A stretch of 64,000 nucleotides of DNA from Microvirga arsenatis (GCF_009910705.1 NZ_JAAAXJ010000012.1:1-64000), one strand, 5' to 3'. Counted from the first letter of the stretch, positions 7,711-17,229 are shown. Program-made: numbers and translations. Notes: a model not told the origin generated them from the sequence alone.

Positions 7711-8694
7711 CTAGATCCCCAGGAGCCTGACGATCTCGCTCGCCGCGGCATCGGGCGAGAGGGTGCCCTCGGCGATGGCGCGCTCGACCTCCGGCACGCG
7801 CCGGCGCAGGGCCGGGTCGTGGGCGAGGCGTTCGTACAGGCGCTCGTGGACGAGGGCCCACATCCACTTCGTGTCCTGCGCGCGGCGCTTGGCGGCAAGC
7901 TCCCCGGTCGCCTCCAGGCGCCTGCGATGGTCCAGGACCTTGGCCCAGAGTTCGTCGAGCCCCTGGCCCGTCAGCCCGGAGATCGTCAGCACGGGCGGGG
8001 TCCAGGCGGGGGAGGCGGGGGCCAGGATGTGGAGGGCCGCCTTGTACTCGGCGGCCGCCGCCTTGGCCTTGGCGCCCGCGTCGTCCGCCTTGTTGACCGC
8101 GATCAGGTCGGCAAGCTCCAGGATGCCCTTCTTGATCCCCTGCAACTCGTCGCCGGCACCCGGCAGCATGAGCACGAGGAAGAAGTCGGTGAGGTCCGCC
8201 ACCGCCGTCTCCGACTGGCCGACGCCCACCGTCTCCACCAGGATCACGTCGAACCCGGCCGCCTCGCAGAGCAGCATGGTCTCCCGGGTCTTGGCCGCGA
8301 CGCCGCCGAGGGTTCCGGAGGAGGGAGAGGGGCGGATGAAGGCGTTGGGATCGGCGGCCAGCCGCGCCATGCGCGTCTTGTCGCCCAGGATCGCACCGCC
8401 GGTGCGCGTCGAGGAGGGGTCGACCGCCAGCACGGCCACCTTGTGCCCCTTCTCGGTGAGCATGGAGCCGAGCGTGTCGATGGTGGTGGACTTGCCCACC
8501 CCCGGCACGCCGGTGATGCCGATGCGCACCGCGTGGCCCGAGCGCGGCATCAGCGCCTGAAGCAGGCCACGGGCCGCCTCGCGGTGATCCGGCCTGCGCG
8601 ATTCCATCAGCGTGATGGCGCGCGCCAGCGCCGCGCGGTCGCCGCTGGCGACCATCTCCGCCGTCACTGCCGTCTTCTGTGAGCCCCCGGTCAT
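7711..8694 (-). CDS. meaB: Methylmalonyl-CoA mutase-associated G-protein chaperone
   Basis: A 327-residue GTPase of the MeaB/ArgK family. Walker A is GVPGVGKST (residues 62-70); '[20 protein letters not shown]' is the MeaB-specific switch segment; '[12 protein letters not shown]' is the G3 region; 'VNKADD' is the NKxD specificity motif. MeaB gates loading of adenosylcobalamin into methylmalonyl-CoA mutase and protects it from inactivation. The mutase genes mutB and mutA lie on the same strand 3-9 kb upstream, separated by unrelated genes, so a shared transcript is unlikely but the functional link is strong. Confidence 0.95.
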   Translation of the reverse strand: MTGGSQKTAVTAEMVASGDRAALARAITLMESRRPDHREAARGLLQALMPRSGHAVRIGITGVPGVGKSTTIDTLGSMLTEKGHKVAVLAVDPSSTRTGGAILGDKTRMARLAADPNAFIRPSPSSGTLGGVAAKTRETMLLCEAAGFDVILVETVGVGQSETAVADLTDFFLVLMLPGAGDELQGIKKGILELADLIAVNKADDAGAKAKAAAAEYKAALHILAPASPAWTPPVLTISGLTGQGLDELWAKVLDHRRRLEATGELAAKRRAQDTKWMWALVHERLYERLAHDPALRRRVPEVERAIAEGTLSPDAAASEIVRLLGI

Positions 8695-8725
8695 AGGGGA
8701 GCTTTAGCGCATCTAGACTGCGCTT

Positions 8726-9484
8726 TCACCACGTGATCGGATCCATGCCGATTCGTCCCCAGGCAGGAATCTTGAGGGCGGGCCGGCGCAGGTCGAGGCC
8801 GGCGACGAGCCCCATGAAGTCGACCTCGAGTCCCTCGACCCAGCCGAGCGCGAGGCCCGCATAGCCGCCGAGCGAGATCTGGATCCCGGTGCGGCTCGGG
8901 GTGAGGCTCACGATGTCGCGCCAGGGCTGCCAGTCCTTGCCCAGCGCCGTGGGCGGCAACGGGGCGGCGAGCTCAGGGACGGAGCGCATCACATGGGCCA
9001 CGAAGGTGTTGGAGTTCGGCCCGGGCCAGGCATTGTAGGCGCCGAAAGTCTGGTAGGGGTAGCTCGCCACCGCCTGGCGCACCTGCGGGATCAGCCTCTC
9101 GGCCTCGGCGCCCTCGATCACCACCACCGGATGAGGCGCATTGCCGAACCAGCGCCCGTCCGGCACCCAGCCGTTGGTGCGTACGGGGCTGCCCCAGCCG
9201 ACCTTGTCGTAGCGGGTGTATTGGCGGGCGCCGGCCTCCTTCACCACCACCCAGGTATGGTGGGCGAAGATGCCGCGCCAGCGCCCGACCCGGGCCGCAT
9301 AGACCGCCACGATGGCCTGGGGCGCCTCCGCGGCGGCGGGCAGCAGCTTCGCGCTCGACCAGTCGGCGGCGCGCCAGCTCGGCGCGACATCGTCGCGCAG
9401 GGCCCACCAGAGCGCATGGGTGGCGAGGGGAAGAAGAAAAAGCCCTACGACGACGAGCAGGATACGGGAGAACAGAAGGAGCAT
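8726..9484 (-). CDS. DUF3750 family protein
   Basis: A 252-residue protein with one N-terminal hydrophobic segment (residues 2-28, LLLFSRILLVVVGLFLLPLA), either an anchor or an uncleaved signal. The rest is a compact domain containing 'FAHHTWVVVKEAG', 'WVPDGRWFGNAP' and 'YPYQTFGAYNAWPGPNSNTF', which I recognise as DUF3750, an uncharacterised family common in Alphaproteobacteria. The conserved His, Tyr, Asn and Thr residues could form an active site resembling papain-like or NlpC folds, but no function is established. It precedes meaB on the same strand with a 31-base gap. Confidence 0.8.
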   Translation of the reverse strand: MLLLFSRILLVVVGLFLLPLATHALWWALRDDVAPSWRAADWSSAKLLPAAAEAPQAIVAVYAARVGRWRGIFAHHTWVVVKEAGARQYTRYDKVGWGSPVRTNGWVPDGRWFGNAPHPVVVIEGAEAERLIPQVRQAVASYPYQTFGAYNAWPGPNSNTFVAHVMRSVPELAAPLPPTALGKDWQPWRDIVSLTPSRTGIQISLGGYAGLALGWVEGLEVDFMGLVAGLDLRRPALKIPAWGRIGMDPITW

Positions 9485-9661
9485 GGCGGGAAGGTACGTT
9501 TGGCCCTGCCAGGCATCAAGGCGGCGGATCCGCGCCGCCGTTCACCATTGCTTTACCGTATTCGCGCGCCGGATGGGCCTGTTGCCGAGCCCTGCCTTGC
9601 GCCTGCCACGATCAGGGACAAAACAGCAGGGTTTCCTCGTCTCCTCCTGAAACCTGGCCTC

Positions 9662-10642
9662 ATGCACCCCACCCTGTCCCGCCTTGCCCTCGTCGGCCTC
9701 GCAAGCCTCGCCCTCTCCGGTTGCCTGGGGGAGGATACGGCGCTGCTCAATGCATCCGAGCCCCGGGCCGGTCTCGAGCGCGACCCGAAGCTGCTGGTCG
9801 CCACGACGCGCCTGCCGGCGGGCGATCCGCCGGCGAAGCCCTGGTTCAGCAGCGAGCGCTCGCCCGACCTGGTGTTCGCGGAGGCCCGCCTGACCCCGCC
9901 CTCCACCTCCATGCTCGGGCGCGTCACGGGGAGCGGCTGGAGCATCGCCAAGGTGGAGAACCTGAACCGCAGCAACGCCGCGCAGTCCTTCGCCCAGGCC
10001 GTCTTCGGGCGCGACCTGCTGCTCTATATCCACGGCTACCGCGAGAGCTTCGAGACGGCGGCCACCTCGACCATCGACCTGTCGCAGGGCATCGGGTTCC
10101 CCGGCGTGACGGGCCTGTTCACCTGGCCCTCCGCCGCCTCCACCTTCAGCTACGTGGCCGACCGCGAGAGCGCCATGTGGTCCCGCGATGCGCTGGAGGA
10201 CCTGCTCACCGCCATCGCCAAGACTCCGAGCGGCGGGCGCATCCATATCGTGGCGCACAGCATGGGCACGCTGCTGACCCTCGAGACCCTGCGCATGCTG
10301 CGCGCCTCGGGCGGCGAGAGCGCCATGGAGCGCATCGGCGCGGTGGTGCTGGCGGCGCCCGACATCGATATCGACCTTTTCGCCCGCGGCCTCGAACGTC
10401 TTGGACCCGATGCCAAGAAGATCACCGTCATCAGCTCCACCAAGGACCGGGCGCTCGCCGTGTCGAGCCGCCTCGCGGGCGGCATCGTCCGCGCCGGCGC
10501 GGCGGACCGCGAGCGGCTCGAAGCGCTGGGCGTGCGCGTGGCCGACGCCTCGGAGTTCGGCGGCGGCATCATCAACCACGACCTGTTCCTGTCGAACAGG
10601 GAAGTGCAGCAGGTGGTGAAGCGGGCGATCGAGCGGTCTTGA
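9662..10642 (+). CDS. Alpha/beta hydrolase lipoprotein (DUF900 type)
   Basis: A 326-residue protein starting at ATG 9662; the frame is open further up but that stretch is antisense to the DUF3750 gene. The N-terminus MHPTLSRLAL...LSGC is a lipoprotein signal with the lipobox Cys at 21. 'LLYIHGYRESF' (121-131) is the oxyanion-hole strand, and 'IVAHSMGT' carries the nucleophile Ser200 in a G/A-x-S-x-G elbow; 'VLAAPDIDIDLF' supplies an acid, and the C-terminal 'GGIINHDLF' a His. This architecture matches the DUF900 esterase-like family. It is probably anchored to the outer membrane or the periplasmic face of the inner membrane; substrate unknown. Confidence 0.85.
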   Translation: MHPTLSRLALVGLASLALSGCLGEDTALLNASEPRAGLERDPKLLVATTRLPAGDPPAKPWFSSERSPDLVFAEARLTPPSTSMLGRVTGSGWSIAKVENLNRSNAAQSFAQAVFGRDLLLYIHGYRESFETAATSTIDLSQGIGFPGVTGLFTWPSAASTFSYVADRESAMWSRDALEDLLTAIAKTPSGGRIHIVAHSMGTLLTLETLRMLRASGGESAMERIGAVVLAAPDIDIDLFARGLERLGPDAKKITVISSTKDRALAVSSRLAGGIVRAGAADRERLEALGVRVADASEFGGGIINHDLFLSNREVQQVVKRAIERS

Positions 10643-10671
10643 GAACCCCGTTGCCCGAACAGGAGCGGCGC

Positions 10672-11838
10672 TCAGACGATCAGGAAGTCGTCGTAGCCGA
10701 GTTGGGCCTTCCTTACGCCGTCGAAGGTGATGGAGCCGCCGTCGGCGAGCTTCAGGACCGCGTCGCCGGCGCCATTGTCCTTGATGAGCCGGTACAGCCC
10801 GGAGAAGTTTTTCTGACCGGCGATTGCCTTCGTGATGCGCACCATGTCTCCACCCGTCGGGTTGAAGTCGAGGATCACGTCGTGCCCGGTCGGGCCGGTC
10901 CGGTAGATGAAGGTGTCCGCGCCGGCACCGCCGGCCAGGGTGTCATTGCCCTTGAGGCCTTCGAGCGTGTCGTTCCCGCCATAGCCGAAGATGCTGTCGT
11001 TGAAAGCGGTCGAGACCTTGTCGCCGGCCAGCGAGTTGTCGCCTTCGTTGCCGGAGATCGTCGGCCTGAGGGTCGGGGCATAGGCGCGGATGTAGTCGAT
11101 CTGGAACTCGGCCGGGAACAGGGTCGTCTCATCCGGCGCGCCCGGCCAGTTTCCGCCGACGGCCAGCCCCGCGAGCAGGTACATCGGCTCGTTGATGCCG
11201 GAGGGCGCTGCCATGGAGAACACCTCGGTGCCGTCGAGGTAGTAGGTGATCGTGTCGGCGGTCCACAGCGTCCCGTAGCTGTGGAAGCCTTCCGAAAGAT
11301 CGACGCCGGCTGAAATCCCTTGCGTCTTGAAGGCGTGCTTGCCCGTCGCGTCCTTCCAGTGCGAGCCGACATAGTAGGTCGTCGGATCATGGCCCAGCAA
11401 TTCGAGCACGTCGATCTCCGGCGGCCAGTTGCCGCTCTGCGGCAACAGCCAGAAGGCCGGCCAGAGGCCCTGACCGGAAGGAACCTGGGCCGAAATCTCG
11501 AAGTAGCCGTAGGTCTGCGAGAACGTTCCATGGGTGTTGATGAGCCCTGACACATAGGGCAGGCCGTCCGTCAGGCTCGTATCCGGAGAGGGCCGTGCCG
11601 TGATGGTCAGAACGCCGTCGCCCGGTTGATACGGATCCTGGGTGATCCGGAACGGGTCGAGGTCGGGATATTGCTGGACCAGCGCCGTGGAGCGGTCGGC
11701 GAAGTACTGCATCTCGCCGTTGCTTGCCAGCGTACGCCCGCCCCACCAGTATTTCGTGCCCCAAACCGATGTGTCGAGATAGCTGCCCGTGAACTCGTCT
11801 GAAAAGGTGAGCGTATAATCTTCGAGATTAAAGGCCAT
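10672..11838 (-). CDS. Secreted GH16 beta-glucanase with RTX repeats
   Basis: A 388-residue protein. Residues 1-260 form a glycoside hydrolase family 16 domain with the catalytic signature E-x-D-x-x-E at Glu141, Asp143 and Glu146 ('PPEIDVLELLGHD'). Residues about 265-345 hold calcium-binding nonapeptide repeats (GYGGNDTLEGLKGNDTLAGGAGADTFIY), and the tail ends YDDFLIV, typical of type I secretion substrates. There is no signal peptide. Family members such as ExoK/ExsH trim succinoglycan or other beta-glucans outside the cell. The ribosome site and start lie in an inverted repeat. No type I exporter is nearby. Confidence 0.92.
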   Translation of the reverse strand: MAFNLEDYTLTFSDEFTGSYLDTSVWGTKYWWGGRTLASNGEMQYFADRSTALVQQYPDLDPFRITQDPYQPGDGVLTITARPSPDTSLTDGLPYVSGLINTHGTFSQTYGYFEISAQVPSGQGLWPAFWLLPQSGNWPPEIDVLELLGHDPTTYYVGSHWKDATGKHAFKTQGISAGVDLSEGFHSYGTLWTADTITYYLDGTEVFSMAAPSGINEPMYLLAGLAVGGNWPGAPDETTLFPAEFQIDYIRAYAPTLRPTISGNEGDNSLAGDKVSTAFNDSIFGYGGNDTLEGLKGNDTLAGGAGADTFIYRTGPTGHDVILDFNPTGGDMVRITKAIAGQKNFSGLYRLIKDNGAGDAVLKLADGGSITFDGVRKAQLGYDDFLIV

Positions 11839-11888
11839 GGGATCCCTGCAATCGTTTTAAATACAAACTTGCAGGGAGCTTCCCATGG
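11835..11888 (-). promoter_or_regulatory. Inverted repeat covering the glucanase start codon
   Basis: In the mRNA, CCATGGGAAGCTCCCTGCAA (11888-11869) can pair with TTGCAGGGATCCCATGG (11851-11835) across a 17-base AT-rich loop, leaving a three-base bulge. The downstream arm contains both the GCAGGGA ribosome site and the ATG of the GH16 gene, so folding would block initiation. Whether it acts as a translational switch is inference. Confidence 0.5.
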
Positions 11889-12016
11889 GGAATGTTGCCG
11901 GTCAACGAAGCGGCGGGCCTGATCCGCCCGGGTTAGGCATGATCCGGTCCTTCGCCTGTCCGGAAGGTTACCGCAAGGTTGACGGGTTCGCCGGCTCCGG
12001 CAAACCGGACGAGGCG

Positions 12017-14182
12017 CTACTCCGCCGCCTGCTTGGGGCCGTATCCGAGCCTGCGGTTGAGATCCTCGATCAGGTTCACGGCGGCGTCGGCGATCACCGT
12101 GCCGGGCGGGAAGATCGCCGCTGCGCCGGCTTTGGTGAGGGCATCGAAATCCTGGGGCGGGATCACGCCGCCGACCACGATCATGATGTCGTCGCGGCCG
12201 TACTTGGCGAGTTCGGCCTTCAGCTCCGGCACGAGCGTCAGGTGGCCCGCTGCCAGCGACGACACGCCGACGATGTGCACGTCGTTCTCGATGGCCTGGC
12301 GCGCGGCCTCCGCGGGCGTGGCGAAGAGCGGGCCGATATCCACGTCGAAGCCGAGATCGGCGAAGGCCGAGGCGATGACCTTCTGGCCGCGGTCGTGACC
12401 GTCCTGGCCCATCTTGGCCACGAGAATGCGCGGGCGGCGTCCGTCGTCGTGCTCGAACCGTTCCACCATGCTGCGCACGCGCTCGACTGCCGGTGACGTC
12501 ACGCCGACCTCCCGTTTGTACACGCCCGAGATCGCCTTGATCTCGGCCCGGTGACGGCCCCAGACCTTTTCCAGCGCATCCGAAATCTCGCCCACCGTGG
12601 CCTTGGCGCGGGCGGCCTTGACGGCGAGATCCAGCAGGTTGCCCTCGCCGGATGCCGCGACCTGCGACAGGGCGTCGAGGGCCGCATCCACCTCGGCCTG
12701 GTTGCGCTCGGCTTTCAGCCGCTTGAGCTTCTCGATCTGGCTCGCGCGCACGGCGGCGTTGTCGACCTTCAGGATGTCGATCGAGGCCTCGTCCGTGGGC
12801 TTGAAGCAGTTGACGCCGACGATCTTCTGGTGGCCGGAATCGATCCGCGCCTGCGTGCGGGCGGCGGCCTCCTCGATCTTCAGCTTCGGAATGCCGGCCT
12901 CGATGGCCTTGGCCATGCCGCCCAGGCTTTCCACCTCCTGGATATGGCCCCAGGCTTTCTGCGCCAGCTCGTAGGTGAGGCGCTCGACGTAGTATGAGCC
13001 GCCCCACGGGTCGATGATGCGCGTGGTGCCGCTCTCCTGCTGCAGGAAGAGCTGCGTGTTGCGCGCGATGCGCGCCGAGAAGTCGGTGGGCAGCGCCAGC
13101 GCCTCGTCGAGGGCGTTGGTGTGGAGCGACTGCGTGTGGCCCTGCGTTGCCGCCATCGCCTCGATGCAGGTGCGCACCACGTTGTTGAACACGTCCTGCG
13201 CGGTCAGCGACCAGCCGGAGGTCTGGCTGTGCGTGCGCAGCGGCAGCGACTTCTCGCTCTGAGGGTTGAAGCCCTTGACGAGCTTCGCCCAGAGCAGGCG
13301 CGCGGCGCGCATCTTGGCCACTTCCATGTAGAAGTTCATGCCCACCGCCCAGAAGAACGACAGGCGCGGCGCGAACTGGTCGATGGTGAGGCCGGCCTGG
13401 ATGCCGGCGCGGATGTACTCGACGCCGTCGGCAAGCGTATAGGCGAGCTCCAGATCCTGCGTCGCGCCGGCCTCCTGCATGTGGTAGCCGGAGATCGAGA
13501 TCGAGTTGAACTTCGGCATGTTCGCCGAGGTATAGGCGAAGATGTCCGAGATGATGCGCATCGACCCCTTGGGCGGGTAGATGTAGGTGTTGCGCACCAT
13601 GAATTCCTTGAGGATGTCGTTCTGGATCGTGCCCGAGAGTTTTTGGGGCGGCACGCCCTGTTCTTCCGCCGCGACGATGTAGAGCGCCAGGATCGGCAGG
13701 ACGGCGCCGTTCATGGTCATCGACACGCTCATCTGGTCGAGCGGGATGCCGGCGAACAGGGTGCGCATGTCGTAGATCGAGTCGATGGCAACCCCCGCCA
13801 TGCCGACGTCGCCCGCCACGCGCGGATGGTCGGAATCGTAGCCGCGGTGGGTGGCGAGATCGAAGGCCACCGACAGGCCCTTCTGCCCCGCTGCGAGGTT
13901 GCGGCGGTAGAAGGCGTTGGAATCCTCGGCCGTGGAGAACCCGGCATACTGGCGCACGGTCCAGGGCTGGTTCACGTACATGGTGGGGTAGGGGCCGCGC
14001 AGGAAGGGCGCGATCCCCGGATAGGTGTCGAGAAAGTCGAGCCCGGCGCGATCCTTAGGCCCGTAGGATCCCTTCACCGCAATCCCCTCCGGCGTCAGCC
14101 ACGGCTCGGCCGGGGCGCTCGGGGAGGATGCCAGGGGAGCATTGCCGAAAGCGACGCTCGTGAAATCCGGGATGCTGGTCAT
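12017..14182 (-). CDS. mutB: Methylmalonyl-CoA mutase, large (catalytic) subunit
   Basis: A 721-residue subunit starting [12 protein letters not shown]; a further in-frame ATG at 14233 exists, and neither has a strong ribosome site. It has the mutase barrel ('[20 protein letters not shown]', '[20 protein letters not shown]') and a C-terminal cobalamin-binding domain with the DxHxxG motif at residues 594-599 (DGHDRG) and 'GVSSLAAGH'. It interconverts methylmalonyl-CoA and succinyl-CoA with adenosylcobalamin. The small subunit mutA lies upstream on the same strand, but two small secreted-protein genes intervene. meaB is 3.3 kb downstream. All catalytic motifs are intact. Confidence 0.96.
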   Translation of the reverse strand: MTSIPDFTSVAFGNAPLASSPSAPAEPWLTPEGIAVKGSYGPKDRAGLDFLDTYPGIAPFLRGPYPTMYVNQPWTVRQYAGFSTAEDSNAFYRRNLAAGQKGLSVAFDLATHRGYDSDHPRVAGDVGMAGVAIDSIYDMRTLFAGIPLDQMSVSMTMNGAVLPILALYIVAAEEQGVPPQKLSGTIQNDILKEFMVRNTYIYPPKGSMRIISDIFAYTSANMPKFNSISISGYHMQEAGATQDLELAYTLADGVEYIRAGIQAGLTIDQFAPRLSFFWAVGMNFYMEVAKMRAARLLWAKLVKGFNPQSEKSLPLRTHSQTSGWSLTAQDVFNNVVRTCIEAMAATQGHTQSLHTNALDEALALPTDFSARIARNTQLFLQQESGTTRIIDPWGGSYYVERLTYELAQKAWGHIQEVESLGGMAKAIEAGIPKLKIEEAAARTQARIDSGHQKIVGVNCFKPTDEASIDILKVDNAAVRASQIEKLKRLKAERNQAEVDAALDALSQVAASGEGNLLDLAVKAARAKATVGEISDALEKVWGRHRAEIKAISGVYKREVGVTSPAVERVRSMVERFEHDDGRRPRILVAKMGQDGHDRGQKVIASAFADLGFDVDIGPLFATPAEAARQAIENDVHIVGVSSLAAGHLTLVPELKAELAKYGRDDIMIVVGGVIPPQDFDALTKAGAAAIFPPGTVIADAAVNLIEDLNRRLGYGPKQAAE

Positions 14183-14292
14183 GGGATGAAACGGATGCCC
14201 TTGCCGATGAAAGCGGATCGAATGGGGGTGCATTCTAGGGCATCCGCCCGCCCGAGGCTATCGGCGCATGGTCTGAGGCGCACGGCCCTGGG

Positions 14293-14661
14293 TCATCCCC
14301 GCTTCTCGGCATTCCAGGTGCCCGAGCAGACCCGCCCGCCGGAGGTCGTCCAGGTGCCGCGGCCGGTATTGCCGGAGAGCTGCCCCCTCACGTTCGCCCG
14401 GTCCTGGCCGCGGGAGATGCTGGCGGAGACGGAACCGTTGGGCCGCACCTGTCCGCTCACGTTGAAGCTTTCCGGGCCGCCGTACCGGGCCTGGCCGTTC
14501 TGAACGATCACCGGGTAGCGGTAGGCGCGGTCGCAGGCACCCTGCTCGGTGACGACCTCCACGCTCCAGGTGCCGTCGAACCTGTTGGCCTGGGCCTGCG
14601 CCTGGGGAGCCAGAGCCAGTCCCGTCATGGCTGCTGCGCACAGCCAGAAAAGAGAACGCAT
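14293..14661 (-). CDS. Small secreted protein of unknown function (paralog A)
   Basis: A 122-residue protein with a signal peptide (MRSLFWLCAAAMTGLALAPQ, cleavage after AQA near residue 24). The mature part reads FDGTWSVEVVTEQGACD..., then beta-rich segments ending in 'GTWTTSGGRVCSGTWNAEKRG'; two cysteines could form a disulphide. It is clearly similar to the next gene upstream (14810-15196): both share DGTWSV, a GxCD motif, NGxxRY and CSGxWxAxK. The gene sits between mutA and mutB. I do not recognise a family with a known function; a small secreted beta-barrel or lipocalin-like fold is a guess. Confidence 0.82.
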   Translation of the reverse strand: MRSLFWLCAAAMTGLALAPQAQAQANRFDGTWSVEVVTEQGACDRAYRYPVIVQNGQARYGGPESFNVSGQVRPNGSVSASISRGQDRANVRGQLSGNTGRGTWTTSGGRVCSGTWNAEKRG

Positions 14662-14750
14662 GGAACACTCCTTGAACCTTGGTGAGTTGGTTGAACCAAC
14701 GTGACGATTTCGGGACGGGTTCCTGCGGAGTTCGGCCGCAGCGGGGCACG

Positions 14751-14784
14751 AAAAAGCCGCCGCACCGAAGGAATGCAGCGGCTT
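14751..14784 (-). terminator. Rho-independent terminator after paralog B
   Basis: On the reverse strand AAGCCGC (14784-14778) pairs with GCGGCTT (14760-14754 region), followed by a run of T (complement of 14751-14755). It follows the 14810-15196 gene and so would separate mutA plus paralog B from paralog A and mutB. Confidence 0.65.
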
Positions 14785-14809
14785 GCCAAGGAGACGTCGT
14801 GCCGGAAGC

Positions 14810-15196
14810 TTACGCGTTGTTGGAATGCTTTTGAGCGGTCCACCGGCCCGAGCAGCCGAGCATGGCCAGCTGCCACGTGCCCGAGCCGGCCTTGCCGTTC
14901 AGGCGCCCGCTCGCATCGGCCTTGGCGATGCTGCGGCGGATGTCGAGGTCGACCGTTCCATCGGGGCCGATCCGGCCCGACACCACGGCCGGGGAGGACC
15001 CGGGGGCAGGGATGTAGCGGACGCTGCCGTTCTCGACGGCGATGGAATAGGTGTCGCTGCTGTCGCAGGTGCCGGAATCCGTCACCATCCGCACGCTCCA
15101 GGTGCCGTCGTGGCGGGAGGCCGGGGCCGCACCGGCGCTCCCGATCAGGATGGTGCCGAGGCCGATGGCCGCCGCCAGATGCTTAGTCAGAGTCAA
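14810..15196 (-). CDS. Small secreted protein of unknown function (paralog B)
   Basis: Starting at the TTG at 15196 gives 128 residues with a signal peptide (LTLTKHLAAAIGLGTILIGS, cleavage near AGAAPA). TTG is chosen because AGGAG sits six bases upstream; upstream frame extension would run into mutA and destroy the signal peptide. The mature sequence begins HDGTWSVRMVTDSGTCD and ends CSGRWTAQKHSNNA, paralleling the neighbouring paralog throughout at roughly a third identity by eye. It lies 47 bases downstream of mutA and is followed by a terminator, so it may be co-transcribed with mutA. Function unknown. Confidence 0.78.
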   Translation of the reverse strand: MTLTKHLAAAIGLGTILIGSAGAAPASRHDGTWSVRMVTDSGTCDSSDTYSIAVENGSVRYIPAPGSSPAVVSGRIGPDGTVDLDIRRSIAKADASGRLNGKAGSGTWQLAMLGCSGRWTAQKHSNNA

Positions 15197-15243
15197 ACCG
15201 CGCTCCTCTCGGTTCCCGATGGCCGGGAGGAGCCTCGAAGCCC

Positions 15244-17229
15244 TTAGGCGCAGGCCTCGTCGAGAGCCCGGCTCAGAACCTTGAGAATGTCGCACCCGGC
15301 GAAGATGAAAGTGGTGATGCCGGCGCGGGTGAGTTCTTCTTCACGTTCACCCGGACGCCCCGCCAGATAGATGAGTGTCGATCCGGCCGTTCGCAAGGTT
15401 TGCGCGGTCTCGACTGCGTGTTTTTCGTAGATTTCATCTGTCGAGCAGATGCAGGAAAGCTTGGCTTGACTGTCGATATAGGCTTGCCGAAGCTTGTCCT
15501 GGTCCGAAAAGCCGTCGTTCATCACCGCTTCGATCCCGCCGGCCTCAAAGAAGTTCTTGGCGAAGGTGGCCCGTGCCGTGAAGGCGGCGACCGGCCCGAG
15601 ATTGGCGAGGAACACCCGCGGGCGCGCTCCCGTGCGGGCCAGGTAGGCGTCGGAGAGGTCCCGCAGGCGCTCGAAGGGCTCGGCCGTGCGGATGGAGGGC
15701 AGGGGAGCGACGGCGACCGGCGCAGGTCCGGCGGCCGTGCCCGCGAGCTGGGCCAGGCTTGCGCCATCGGAGGCCATCCTGAGCAGACCCGCGAAGGAAG
15801 TCTCTGCCGGAGCCGTTGCGCCACGCTGGTCCGGTTCAGCGCCGGCACCGCCACCCTCGATCCCTCCCCGCAGGGGGGAGGGGAGGAGCACGCTCACATC
15901 CGCCTCGGCGATGTTCGGGAACTCGCTCGTGCCGGTGATCGGCTCCCTGCGGGTGGCGACGGCCTTCTCCCGCTGGGCGCGCACGGCGGCGATGCGGGCT
16001 TGGAGCGCACCGCCCTTCAGGCTCTCCAGGATGCCGCCCTCGCGCTCGATCTCCTGGAACAGCCCCCAGGCCTTCTCGCACAGGGCATCGGTGAGCGCCT
16101 CGAAGCCGCCGGCGCCCGCGGCCGGATCGGCCACGCGGGCGAGATTCGATTCGTCGAGCAGGATCAGTTGCGTGTTGCGGGCGATGCGGCGCGCGAAGGC
16201 ATCGGGCAGGCCGAGCGCTGCCGTGAACGGCAGCACCGTGATCGCATCCGCGCCGCCGATCCCGGCGGAGAAGGCGGCCACGGTCGTGCGCAGCATGTTC
16301 ACCCAGGGATCGCGCCGGGTGGTCATGCGCCAGGCGGTCTCCGCATGCAGGCGGATCGGCCTCGGCTCCAGGCCGCAGGCCTGCTCGACCCGCGCCCAGA
16401 GGCGGCGCAGGGCCCGGAGCTTCGCGACCGTGAAGAACTCGTCCGCATCGGCCACCAGCAGGAAGGCGAGGGCTTTCCGCGCGGCATCGAGCGAATGCCC
16501 GCCCGCCTCGAGGGCGCGCACATATGCAAGGCCCGTCGCCAGCACGGCAGCCAGCTCCTGCGCCTCGCTGGCGCCGGCTTCATGATGGATGCGCCCGTCG
16601 GCGAGGAAGGCTCGCCCTGCGAAGCCCTGCGCCGTCAGGTGGGCCAGGGTGTCGCCCATGCGCACCGTCATGGCATCCCACGACGTCGACATGCGACCCT
16701 GAGCGGCCATGGCGCCGATGGGGTCGAGGCCGAGATCGAGGGAGAGATCGGAGGGCCTGTGGCCGCGCCGCCGGGCCAGTGCCAGCACCAGAGCCGCCAT
16801 GTGACGGCCGTGTCCGCCGGCGTCCACGCGCAGGTGGATGAGGTCGAGCATGACCCCGCCGAGCGCCCGGTCGAGATCGTCGACGGCGTCGATCGCCACA
16901 CCGAAGCCGCGGGCTGCCGGCGCGTTCCGGGTGACGAGGGTCAGCGCGTCGGCGCCGCCTTCCAGGTCGATGAGGGCGAGCTCGTTGGCCTTGGCCGGAT
17001 CGGGATGGTCGACCCGCTGCGACACGCGCCAGCGGCCCGCCTGTTCGCGCGCGATGGGCGCGGAGCCTTCCGCCTTCGGATAGAGCGGCTGGATGGCGAT
17101 GCCGTCATGGCTGCGGGAGACGAGCTTCTTCTCGAAATCCGCGCCCTTCAGCACCCCTTCGACCAGCTTGAGCCATTGCTCGCGGGTCGCTTGCGGGAAA
17201 TCGGCGGCAAGAGGGAGATCGTCCATCAT
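15244..17229 (-). CDS. mutA: Methylmalonyl-CoA mutase, small subunit
   Basis: A 661-residue subunit starting MMDDLPLAADFPQ (GAGG just upstream of the ATG). It has the mutase barrel region ('EQWLKLVEGVLKGADFEKKL', 'RRDPWVNMLRTTVAAFSAGIGGADAI', '[16 protein letters not shown]') and a degenerate C-terminal B12-like domain ('GARPRVFLANLGPVAAFTARA') that lacks DxHxxG, as expected for the non-catalytic subunit of heterodimeric mutases. A low-complexity stretch near residues 480-505 (LLPSPLRGGIEGGGAG) appears to be a repeat sequence inserted in the interdomain linker: its DNA (15855-15895) has the same 'ctccccgcaggggggag' look as the intergenic palindromes. It pairs with MutB. Confidence 0.94.
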   Translation of the reverse strand: MMDDLPLAADFPQATREQWLKLVEGVLKGADFEKKLVSRSHDGIAIQPLYPKAEGSAPIAREQAGRWRVSQRVDHPDPAKANELALIDLEGGADALTLVTRNAPAARGFGVAIDAVDDLDRALGGVMLDLIHLRVDAGGHGRHMAALVLALARRRGHRPSDLSLDLGLDPIGAMAAQGRMSTSWDAMTVRMGDTLAHLTAQGFAGRAFLADGRIHHEAGASEAQELAAVLATGLAYVRALEAGGHSLDAARKALAFLLVADADEFFTVAKLRALRRLWARVEQACGLEPRPIRLHAETAWRMTTRRDPWVNMLRTTVAAFSAGIGGADAITVLPFTAALGLPDAFARRIARNTQLILLDESNLARVADPAAGAGGFEALTDALCEKAWGLFQEIEREGGILESLKGGALQARIAAVRAQREKAVATRREPITGTSEFPNIAEADVSVLLPSPLRGGIEGGGAGAEPDQRGATAPAETSFAGLLRMASDGASLAQLAGTAAGPAPVAVAPLPSIRTAEPFERLRDLSDAYLARTGARPRVFLANLGPVAAFTARATFAKNFFEAGGIEAVMNDGFSDQDKLRQAYIDSQAKLSCICSTDEIYEKHAVETAQTLRTAGSTLIYLAGRPGEREEELTRAGITTFIFAGCDILKVLSRALDEACA

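Noticed and set aside
8993..9661. Long N-terminal extension of the alpha/beta hydrolase frame
   Set aside because: It lies opposite the DUF3750 gene and would bury a perfect lipoprotein signal that begins at 9662.
14305..17229. Frameshifted or broken mutase gene between mutA and mutB
   Set aside because: Both subunits are full length; the small genes in between are unrelated secreted proteins, not mutase fragments.
15244..17229. Inactivating loss of the cobalamin motif in MutA
   Set aside because: Absence of DxHxxG is normal for the small subunit of heterodimeric methylmalonyl-CoA mutases.
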